Assembly (NCBI GenBank): GCA_016180645.1
Contig: JACPAV010000054.1
Location: 1-19,525, forward strand
DNA: 19,525 bases
Source of the DNA: Nitrospirota bacterium
GTDB taxonomy: Bacteria; JACPQY01
Direction: 5' to 3'
In this document: piece after piece, positions 13,382 through 19,525 of the stretch
Numbering within the stretch: the stretch's first letter is position 1
Layout: every line of letters starts with the position of its first letter
The notes under the pieces: generated by a model
The model's input: only the letters and a program-made list of their open reading frames with translations
Databases searched by the model: none
What the model was told of the DNA's origin: nothing
Translations under genes and position numbers: made by a program

Positions 13382-14809
13382 ATGACTCCTAACGCATGGT
13401 TCGCCACTCTATTGCTCGCCGCGTCGGGGACCGACAAGACGTCGATGATCCAGGCCGGCTGCCCGCCGATCAGCGAGTCCCTCGTCGAGACGGTTCTGAC
13501 CGCAAAGGGCTCGTCACCTGAGGGAGTACAATCCGCGGCCCGACATGCCCTTGACTCGCTCGCACGGCACACCACCGACCAAGCCCGCGACCAATGCGCA
13601 AAATGGGGAAAACGGTTCAATCGCCATTCCGACGAACAAAAGCTGGCCGAGATCGAGCGCATCGTGGCGGGAGAAGGTGACGCGCCGTCCGAATGCCTGG
13701 CGGCGCTGCTCGCCGCGGACCTTCCCCCGCCCCTCGCGACTCTGGCCAGAGCCGCCGCCTCCTACAAAGGTGAACCAACGGCCATACTCTCGTTTCCCCA
13801 AGACATGGAGGACGACTCTTTCCGCGCCGCTCTCATCCACTTCATGAGCCGGGGGATGACGCCGTCCCCGGCCTTTGCGTGGGTGGCTCTCCGGTCGAAC
13901 GATACGGAAGTCCAGACCGCCCTCGCGCCCCTCCTGGTCCGAATCAACGAACCCTCCCTCATCGAGCCGCTCCTCGAATCCATGTCGGACCCGGACCTTC
14001 GTGTGGGGGCGCGCGAGGCTCTTATGCGCTGGGCGAAAGACCCGCGCTATACGGCCTCTCTTGTGCGTACTCTCGAACACCCCCAACACCGGAAATGGAC
14101 CCTCGAAATCCTCTGGCAAACACACGAAACCGCCGTCGCCCACGAACTGGAGAAGGCACTCACACACCCGTCGGCGGGTGTCCGCGCGGATGTCGCCGGC
14201 GTCCTCGGGAATGTAGGCGACCCGCACTCCATCCTACCCTTGGTCCATGCCCTGAAAGACGCCGATCCGCTCGTGCGTCGAAATGCGACGATCTCTCTCG
14301 GGAACCTCAAATACCTTCAAGCCGTGCCGTACATCGTGGAGGCCCTGAAAGACGCCGACCCCCGCGTCCGATTCGATGCGGCGTGGTCCCTGGCCCGCAT
14401 CTTGCGCGAGCGGGACGGCAAACCCGTCACGCCAGACCCAAACGTGGTGGAGGCCCTTCGCCAAGCATTGACCGATGACGACTCCGAAGTTCGCCGCGCT
14501 GGAGCCGGAGCCTTCATGCTCCTGAAAGTGCCCGCGGTCGTGCAGGATCTAAGGGCGCTCCTGAAGGATGCCGTCGCCGAAGTTCGCATAGATGCGGTGG
14601 TGGCCATTGCGGAAATCCACTCAGCGGAGGCTACGGAGGCCATGCTGAGCGCCCTCGGCAGCAAGGACGAGGGGCTGCGGCTGCGCACAGTCAAACTCCT
14701 CGCCTTCCGTCTTGACAAAACCGTACGGGCCAGGCTCGCGGCCCTCAGCCGGTCCGACCCCTCTCCCCTCGTCCGCCGGGCCGCGGCTGAGGCCATCCAA
14801 CAACCATGA
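13382..14809 (+). CDS. HEAT-repeat protein
   Basis: The protein has up to 475 residues. From about residue 195 to the end there are about eight HEAT/PBS-lyase-type helical pairs of about 31 residues, for example LVHALKDADPLVRRNATISL, IVEALKDADPRVRFDAAWSL and LRQALTDDDSEVRRAGAGAF. The first two share an identical 17-base stretch 93 bases apart, suggesting recent repeat duplication. The N-terminal 190 residues are helical and unassigned. No convincing signal peptide is present. The ATG at 13382 lies in a repeat-like fragment and lacks a ribosome-binding site; the ATG at 13445 is a reasonable alternative. HEAT proteins are protein-protein scaffolds. Its stop overlaps the diguanylate cyclase gene by 4 bases (ATGA), so a scaffold role in this signalling operon is likely but inferred. 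Confidence 0.82.
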   Translation: MTPNAWFATLLLAASGTDKTSMIQAGCPPISESLVETVLTAKGSSPEGVQSAARHALDSLARHTTDQARDQCAKWGKRFNRHSDEQKLAEIERIVAGEGDAPSECLAALLAADLPPPLATLARAAASYKGEPTAILSFPQDMEDDSFRAALIHFMSRGMTPSPAFAWVALRSNDTEVQTALAPLLVRINEPSLIEPLLESMSDPDLRVGAREALMRWAKDPRYTASLVRTLEHPQHRKWTLEILWQTHETAVAHELEKALTHPSAGVRADVAGVLGNVGDPHSILPLVHALKDADPLVRRNATISLGNLKYLQAVPYIVEALKDADPRVRFDAAWSLARILRERDGKPVTPDPNVVEALRQALTDDDSEVRRAGAGAFMLLKVPAVVQDLRALLKDAVAEVRIDAVVAIAEIHSAEATEAMLSALGSKDEGLRLRTVKLLAFRLDKTVRARLAALSRSDPSPLVRRAAAEAIQQP

Positions 14810-15642
14810 GGGGAAGACGCCGCATGCCTCGATCCAGGTCGCCGATCCGCCTTGCCTTGACGGGCGCCGCCTTGGGTCTTGGCGCACCCGCCGGCTGGCT
14901 TGCGCTCCGCTATCTCAGCAGGTCGTCGCAGGGTCACGGCGTAAACGGATGGCTGCTCCAAGAGATCGCGGATTCCAGCATGCTCTATGCCTACCTTGCC
15001 GTTTCCACTGTGACCGTTTTTGCCGTGTACGGCTGGCGCCTGGGCAGTATGGTCCAGAAACTGAAACGACAGACGCATGAGAAAATGAAGCTGCATCGGC
15101 TCTCGATCACGGACTCCTTGACCGGCCTCTACAATCGGGGATTTTTTGACCGGTGCGTTGAGGATGAACTGGCCCGCGCCCGAAGGCTCTACTACCCTCT
15201 ATCCCTGCTGCTCCTGGACATGGACGATCTGAAGGCCATCAATGACCGATACGGCCATCCGGTCGGAGACGAGGTCCTCGCCAAGATCGGTTTTGCCATC
15301 GACCAGGCGCTTCGTGAAACCGATCTCGCCTTCCGGTACGGCGGAGATGAATTCGTCGTCCTGCTGCCTAACTGCGATGAAGGAGACCTCGCGGAGGTCG
15401 AGCAACGTCTCCTCGCTTTGATCGATGAGCATGCTCAGCCGGCCGTTCCCCTTCCGAGGCGTGTCAGTGTCTCGGTCGGCCGCACCACCTTCCATCCCGG
15501 AAAAGATTCCTCCGGCACGGAGATGGTCAGACAAGCCGACCGGGAATTATACGGGCAGAAAAAAACGAAGAAGCCGGCGGTGCGCCTCGCATCACACACC
15601 GCCCGCACATCGGCTGCGGACTCCATGGGGGGCGCGCCATGA
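14806..15642 (+). CDS. Membrane-bound diguanylate cyclase (GGDEF)
   Basis: The protein has 278 residues and starts in the ATGA overlap. Two membrane segments (about 14-36 and 54-76) flank a short periplasmic loop. A linker helix and the GGDEF domain (about 98-260) follow, with DSLTGLYNR, LLLDMDDLKAINDRYGH and an intact active site GGDEF at 179-183. The allosteric I-site RETD (170-173) lies five residues before it, so product inhibition by cyclic di-GMP is expected. It makes cyclic di-GMP from two GTP. There is no EAL domain and no sizeable sensor domain, so input must come through the membrane or partner proteins such as the HEAT protein encoded upstream. It overlaps the kinase gene by 4 bases. 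Confidence 0.93.
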   Translation: MRGRRRMPRSRSPIRLALTGAALGLGAPAGWLALRYLSRSSQGHGVNGWLLQEIADSSMLYAYLAVSTVTVFAVYGWRLGSMVQKLKRQTHEKMKLHRLSITDSLTGLYNRGFFDRCVEDELARARRLYYPLSLLLLDMDDLKAINDRYGHPVGDEVLAKIGFAIDQALRETDLAFRYGGDEFVVLLPNCDEGDLAEVEQRLLALIDEHAQPAVPLPRRVSVSVGRTTFHPGKDSSGTEMVRQADRELYGQKKTKKPAVRLASHTARTSAADSMGGAP

Positions 15643-17183
15643 ACCAGAGCCGATGGCGAATTCTCGATCTGGTCGCCCTCTGGGGGCTCACGATTCTGGT
15701 GATTTTCGGGGGATACGAACTGGCCGAGCGCTTTTGGCTGGGTGCCCTGGAACCGGGCCTCATCCGCCGGTTGCACATCGCGCGTGGCATCGGCGCATCG
15801 GCGCTGACCGCCATCCTCGTCGGGATCTACCTGGCCCGGAGGCAGCCGCCCTCCATGATTCTGGGCGGTGGAGCCGCGTACCTCCCGAAGCCGGAGATCG
15901 AACTGGTCCGCGACCAAGCCGCGTGGTTCGTCCGGATGCGGTGGTTCGCAGCCGGTCTGGCCGCCCTGGGTTGCGTCATCGCCACCCGGCTGATCAGCCT
16001 CCTCCCTGCGGAGAATCTTGTGCCTCTGCTGACCTGCGTTCTGGGTCTCATGGCGGCCAACGCAATCTTCACGTTCCGGGTCTCCAGGACGGACAAACCA
16101 TACCGGCTCATCGTCATCCAGGCCGCGGTGGACCTGCTGATCCTCACCTATCTTCTGCACTTCTCCGGCGGAATTGAGAATCCCTTCTACCTCGTCTACC
16201 TCCCTCACGTTATCATCGCGGGGATCATTCTGTCCCGTCGCGATGCGTTCTTTGTCACCCTTCTCACCTGCCTCCTGTTCCTCAGCTTGGCTGTTCTGGA
16301 ATACACGGATGTGTGGCATCATTCGTTCATCGGACTTTCGCCCCACGGGAACGACCACGATGAGCACGGCGCCTCCAGACTGGTTTTCGTCGTCGGCGAA
16401 TCCATCCCCTTCCTGCTGGTCACGCTGTTCACGGCCTATTTCACCATCCTTCTCCGCGACCAGATTCATCGGGACCAGGCGAACGTTCTTCAAGCGAGCA
16501 AGTTGGCCACGATCGGCGAGCTGGCGGGCCGCTTAGCCCATGAAGTCAACAACCCCATCGGCATCATCAGCACCAACGCGAAGCTCCTCCTGGAAAACAA
16601 GTCACTGCCCAAGGACGCCGTGCCCCTTATCGAGAAAATCGATCGCCACAGCGAACGAATCGCCGCCCTTACACGGGGCTTGCTTTCCTTCAGCAGGCCT
16701 TCGCCGGGTCAACGGACCTCCGTGGATCTCAATCGAATCGTCCGCGATTCCCTCCGCCTCGTCGAACCGGAAGCCGCAGGGGCCGGAATTCGCATCGAGA
16801 AAAAATTGGCGGATCCGTTGCCTCCCATCCATGCCAACGGCAACGACCTCCAGCACGTGATTCTCAATCTGGCCAGCAACGCGGTGGCCGCGATGCCGAG
16901 AGGGGGAACGTTGCGACTCGAAACCGGGCATGACGGGAACGGATGGGTATCGTTGGCGCTTGCAGATACGGGGACCGGTATTCCTGCCCGCATCGTCGAC
17001 CATATCTTCGATCCCTTCTTCACGACGAAACCGGAGGACAAGGGCACGGGCCTGGGTCTTTCGATCGTGCAGGGAATCGTCCGAAGCCACGGCGGGATCA
17101 TCGACGTGTGGACGCGGGAAGGGAAAGGCACCACCTTCACCGTCCGGCTGCCTATCTTGAAGAATGAAAGGGGGAGCGCATGA
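15639..17183 (+). CDS. Histidine kinase with RegB/PrrB-like quinone-site membrane domain
   Basis: The protein has 514 residues and starts in the ATGA overlap. Two N-terminal membrane segments (about 7-27 and 46-66) are followed by a six-segment membrane region (about 100-275). It contains GGIENPF at 177-183, which fits the GGxxNPF heptapeptide known as the ubiquinone-binding site of the redox sensors RegB and PrrB. A His-rich loop (HGNDHDEHG) lies before the last membrane segment. The kinase core has the H-box GRLAHEVNNPIGI (His301), N-box NLASNAVAAM, DTGTGIP and GTGLGLS. The H-box is of NtrB type rather than RegB type, so it looks like a RegB-style sensor joined to an NtrB-style kinase. The paired regulator is NtrC-class. 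Sensing of the quinone pool is inferred from the motif. Confidence 0.9.
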   Translation: MNQSRWRILDLVALWGLTILVIFGGYELAERFWLGALEPGLIRRLHIARGIGASALTAILVGIYLARRQPPSMILGGGAAYLPKPEIELVRDQAAWFVRMRWFAAGLAALGCVIATRLISLLPAENLVPLLTCVLGLMAANAIFTFRVSRTDKPYRLIVIQAAVDLLILTYLLHFSGGIENPFYLVYLPHVIIAGIILSRRDAFFVTLLTCLLFLSLAVLEYTDVWHHSFIGLSPHGNDHDEHGASRLVFVVGESIPFLLVTLFTAYFTILLRDQIHRDQANVLQASKLATIGELAGRLAHEVNNPIGIISTNAKLLLENKSLPKDAVPLIEKIDRHSERIAALTRGLLSFSRPSPGQRTSVDLNRIVRDSLRLVEPEAAGAGIRIEKKLADPLPPIHANGNDLQHVILNLASNAVAAMPRGGTLRLETGHDGNGWVSLALADTGTGIPARIVDHIFDPFFTTKPEDKGTGLGLSIVQGIVRSHGGIIDVWTREGKGTTFTVRLPILKNERGSA

Positions 17184-18595
17184 AAAAGGCTTGCGTGCTC
17201 ATCGTGGATGATGAGCCGGACATGCTGGAGACCTGCGCAAACGTCCTCGGTTCCGAGAATCTTGACGTCCGCACCGAGCCGAGCGCTGCGGCCGCCGCCC
17301 GCCGGTTGGGTGACGAAAGATTCGACCTCCTGATCACCGACATCACCATGCCGGAAATGAACGGCATGGAGCTCCTCGAACGAGTTCGTTCCGCGTCTCC
17401 GGAAACCGTTGTCATCATGCTCACCGCGTTTCCCACCGTGGAAACCGCCGTCGATTCCGTCAAGCAGGGGGCCTTCGATTACATCACGAAGCCTTTCACC
17501 CCCGATCAACTTCGCGTGGCCGTCAGCCGGGCCCTCGCTCATAGACGCCTGAAAGAAGAGAACGTCCTTCTCAGCCGCGAAGTCGAACGGACCGCCCGTT
17601 TTGACGCTCTGATCGGCCGCAGCCCCAAGATGCGCGCCGTCTTCAAGCTCATCGAACAGGTCTCTTCCTCGGATTCAGACGTCTTGATCCTGGGCGAAAG
17701 CGGGACCGGCAAGGAGTTGATCGCCCGGAGCCTTCATACCCGAGGCCGGAGGAGGGAGAACCGGCTCGTGCCGGTGGATTGCGGAGCGATTCCGGACAAC
17801 CTTCTGGAAAACGAACTCTCGGGGCACGAAAGGGGAGCCTTCACGGGGGCGCAGACGTCCAGTCTGGGCCTGCTCGATCTCGCGCACCGGGGGACTCTTT
17901 TCCTGGACGAGATTTGCGAGCTGCCCGCTTCACTTCAGGCGAAACTGTTGCGCGTGCTCCAGGAAAGGCAGTTCCGAAGGGTTGGCGGGCGGGACCTTAT
18001 CGATGTGGACATCCAGGTTATTGCCGCCACCAATCGAGACATCGAAACGGAAGTTCGGGAGAAACGATTTCGGGAGGACCTTTTCTATCGGGTCAACGTC
18101 GTACGGATCGAGGTGCCTCCGCTTCGCGAGCGCGCGGAAGATGTTCCCCTGTTGGCCGCCCATTTTCTGGAACGATATGCGAAAAAGTGGGGGAATTCCG
18201 ACCGCCCCTCAGGAAGCCGCACCCTTCACGGGTGCGTCCGATCCATCGAGAAAGACGCCATGGAGGTGCTCTGCCGGTATTCGTGGCCGGGAAACGTGAG
18301 GGAACTCCAGAACGTGATCCAGCGGGCCATGGTGGTGTGCCGTTCGGATCAAATCGCCGTGGCCGACCTGCCCGCCGAGGTCTTCGAAAGCGGTACACCA
18401 TCGAGCACACCCGGCGGTTTCTTTGCCTTCCGAAATACCCGACTGGCCGCGTTCGAAGGCGACTATCTCCGCGAACTTCTCACGCGTCACACCGGCGATG
18501 TCGCGATGGCGGCGGAAGAAGCCCGCCTGCCGAGGGGAACCCTCTACCGGCTTCTCAAGAAACACGGCCTCAGGCCCGAGTCCTTCCGGAATTGA
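17180..18595 (+). CDS. NtrC-family response regulator, canonical sigma54 activator
   Basis: The protein has 471 residues and starts in the ATGA overlap behind GGGGG. The receiver has D10/D11, phospho-acceptor D54 ([11 protein letters not shown]), MLTAFPT and TKPF. The AAA+ domain has Walker A GESGTGKE (172-179), the sigma54 loop GAFTGA (219-224), Walker B LFLDEI (Asp243), and [10 protein letters not shown] with [10 protein letters not shown]. The C-terminal HTH is [25 protein letters not shown]. All catalytic elements are intact, unlike the regulator at 3217-4575. Between the AAA+ lid ([10 protein letters not shown]) and [17 protein letters not shown] there are about 12 more residues than in the other regulator, encoded by a hairpin repeat. 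Likely targets are the -24/-12 promoters at 4880 and 5768 (inference). Confidence 0.94.
   Translation: MKKACVLIVDDEPDMLETCANVLGSENLDVRTEPSAAAAARRLGDERFDLLITDITMPEMNGMELLERVRSASPETVVIMLTAFPTVETAVDSVKQGAFDYITKPFTPDQLRVAVSRALAHRRLKEENVLLSREVERTARFDALIGRSPKMRAVFKLIEQVSSSDSDVLILGESGTGKELIARSLHTRGRRRENRLVPVDCGAIPDNLLENELSGHERGAFTGAQTSSLGLLDLAHRGTLFLDEICELPASLQAKLLRVLQERQFRRVGGRDLIDVDIQVIAATNRDIETEVREKRFREDLFYRVNVVRIEVPPLRERAEDVPLLAAHFLERYAKKWGNSDRPSGSRTLHGCVRSIEKDAMEVLCRYSWPGNVRELQNVIQRAMVVCRSDQIAVADLPAEVFESGTPSSTPGGFFAFRNTRLAAFEGDYLRELLTRHTGDVAMAAEEARLPRGTLYRLLKKHGLRPESFRN
18211..18241 (+). repeat. Hairpin repeat inserted in frame in the NtrC-type gene
   Basis: CGCACCC (18218-18224) and GGGTGCG (18230-18236) form a perfect 7-bp hairpin with a 5-base loop. 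The architecture and start (AAGCCGCA..CTT) match the first hairpin of the repeat at 10018-10040. It encodes [10 protein letters not shown] at residues about 345-354, in a region where the sister regulator is about 12 residues shorter. Confidence 0.55.
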
Positions 18596-18598
18596 CCC

Positions 18599-18634
18599 GG
18601 AATGGCAAGTGCCCCGTTACGGGCCGTTCCTTTT
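18599..18634 (+). terminator. Probable intrinsic terminator of the HEAT/GGDEF/kinase/regulator operon
   Basis: GGAATGGC (18599-18606) pairs with GCCGTTCC (18623-18630) with one G-U pair, and an inner CCCG-TTA-CGGG stem can form. TTTT follows at 18631-18634. It lies directly after the regulator stop. Confidence 0.6.
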
Positions 18635-18926
18635 CCGCATCGCAGGTGAGACCCTACAGGGACTCGCTCCCAGTGTGGCCACGCCGTTCACGTTGACGTT
18701 CTTCGGAATGGCCCCTAAACCCGAAGAGTCGGCTGTGAAGCGGCCAAGAGCAGTTGACCAAGGCAACCTGTCCGGCATGAACTTCGGACGGTGCGGTACT
18801 GATTCCCACCGGCAGGGTCGAGAGAGCTTTGCAAGCCCATGGTGTCGCGGCAAGTTATTCAATCTGCAAAAGCGACCCCATGCACCCCATGCACCACTCC
18901 TCGTGCATACGAATGCACGAATGCCC
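18635..18926. other. Gene-free stretch after the regulator operon
   Basis: I find no supported gene here. Open frames exist but lack family features and overlap the regulator or run into the lower-GC tail. The base composition becomes less GC-rich towards the right. A short tandem CCCCATGCA duplication lies near 18877-18894, and a palindrome at 18901-18920 is listed separately. Confidence 0.5.
18901..18920. repeat. 8-bp perfect palindromic hairpin beside the minus-strand gene end
   Basis: TCGTGCAT (18901-18908) and ATGCACGA (18913-18920) are separated by ACGA. The hairpin lies 6 bases beyond the stop codon (18929-18927) of the minus-strand hypothetical gene. It could end its transcript, though no T-run follows on that strand. 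Confidence 0.4.
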
Positions 18927-19427
18927 CTATTCGCACTGGTTCGGCAGGAGTTCGCAGACGGAATTCTCCCTTGGAAGCCCGTTTGGAAACTGGGTGGAAA
19001 GTTGATAATCGGCGACCAACTGACGCTGGCCAGACTGGAGATCGGTAGCGAAGATTCTCACGCCATCGCCTATCGTAATCCGCCCTCCTGTAGCAAGAAT
19101 CAATTGGACGTCTCCACCCGTAACCCACACCAATCTGCCCTCGTCCATGTCCTGTAAGGGCCACGGGGAGCATCTCAAGCCATTCCGATCATCATCTACA
19201 GTTATGCGAAGAAGGATTCCATTCTCGATCCTGATGGCGTAGATATCCCGAAGCTCCCTCATACAGTTCGCAGGCTCAATAAGGCTTTCGATTGGGCTAT
19301 AGGCCGGAAAAGCAACGTACTGGCCGTCCGTCAATACTGGAGGATCTGGAAGTGGAGTTGGAGTTAGAAGCCGGTGTGCTTCTAGGTCGAGCTTGTCATT
19401 GTCTGGTACGTATCCAACAGTAGACAC
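18927..19427 (-). CDS. Hypothetical protein, possibly a 5'-truncated secreted protein
   Basis: This is a 166-residue open frame on the minus strand with a GTG start at 19427 and stop TAG at 18929-18927. I do not recognise a family. The product has few charged repeats and many beta-prone stretches (LVWVTGGDVQLILATGGRITIGDGVRIFA), a Pro-rich TPTPLPDPP segment near residue 22, and three cysteines, which suits an exported beta-rich domain. No signal peptide is present at the chosen start. In the same frame an ATG at 19499 begins a 19-residue stretch ended by a TAG at 19442-19440, so the 5' part may be broken. GC content and codon use are lower than in the rest of the window, suggesting transfer or relaxed selection. 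Whether it is expressed is open. Confidence 0.48.
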   Translation of the reverse strand: MSTVGYVPDNDKLDLEAHRLLTPTPLPDPPVLTDGQYVAFPAYSPIESLIEPANCMRELRDIYAIRIENGILLRITVDDDRNGLRCSPWPLQDMDEGRLVWVTGGDVQLILATGGRITIGDGVRIFATDLQSGQRQLVADYQLSTQFPNGLPRENSVCELLPNQCE

Positions 19428-19525
19428 TAAATATAACCACTAATGTACTCTAACATATTGATCGCCCAGGCTTCTGATGGACTTGGGGTTCCTGTTCATG
19501 CGCCGCAGGCTGCGGCCGAGGACTA
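19428..19525. other. Right-edge region, AT-richer, with a small hairpin
   Basis: There is no supported gene. GCCGCA (19502-19507) and TGCGGC (19511-19516) form a 6-bp hairpin; its GCCGCAGGCT is identical to the start of the repeat at 10020-10029, so it may be a further relic of that repeat family or the edge of something beyond the window. Confidence 0.35.

Noticed and set aside
18423-19157. A 244-codon plus-strand open frame running out of the regulator gene
   Set aside because: Half of it is an out-of-frame shadow of the regulator and the rest has no protein-like pattern; the terminator at 18599-18634 lies inside it.
1-19525. tRNA, rRNA, insertion-sequence or phage genes
   Set aside because: I found no cloverleaf, transposase, integrase or structural phage gene on either strand.

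Overview
The window reads as chromosome of a GC-rich, Gram-negative, respiratory bacterium. The support is two outer-membrane beta-barrel proteins, lipoprotein signal peptides, several multiheme c-type cytochromes, and two sigma54-type (NtrC-class) two-component systems. The style resembles Desulfobacterota/Geobacter-like bacteria, NC10 or related uncultured lineages. No rRNA or taxon-specific marker is present, so lineage is inference only.

Layout. (1) 180-4575, plus strand: outer-membrane porin-like protein, a small periplasmic phosphate-binding-like protein, a histidine kinase with a c-type heme motif (CHRCH) in its periplasmic sensor domain, and an NtrC-type response regulator whose Walker B aspartate and GAFTGA glycine are both replaced. 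(2) 4576-4970: an intergenic region with a 111-bp palindromic heptad repeat element, an 8-bp inverted repeat and a strong -24/-12 (sigma54) promoter candidate. (3) 4971-5657: a secreted tetraheme cytochrome followed by a clear intrinsic terminator. (4) 5867-12983: a tightly coupled operon behind a second -24/-12 candidate. It encodes an NHL-propeller lipoprotein, two triheme cytochromes, a cysteine-free outer-membrane barrel, and a roughly 1000-residue lipoprotein that fuses an NHL propeller to a 12-motif multiheme cytochrome. (5) 13051-13308, minus strand: a small membrane-anchored coiled-coil protein. (6) 13382-18595, plus strand: an operon with 4-bp overlaps encoding a HEAT-repeat protein, a membrane diguanylate cyclase, a histidine kinase with a RegB/PrrB-like membrane domain carrying the quinone-site motif GGxxNPF, and a canonical NtrC-type regulator. 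(7) 18596-19525: a lower-GC tail with one minus-strand hypothetical gene.

How the genes may work together (inference). The central cytochrome/barrel/propeller operon looks like a porin-cytochrome type conduit moving electrons between periplasm and cell surface. The fused propeller-cytochrome has the size and lipid anchor expected of a surface component. The barrel would be the pore. The small cytochromes would be the periplasmic side. Both promoter candidates for this block are sigma54-type, and it is flanked by two two-component systems of the class that drives sigma54 promoters. One sensor carries a heme-c motif and the other a quinone-site motif. The whole may therefore be a redox-sensed, sigma54-controlled electron-export island.

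A family of small GC-rich hairpin repeats has entered two coding regions in frame: the signal-peptide region of the fused cytochrome and the AAA+/HTH junction of the second NtrC regulator.
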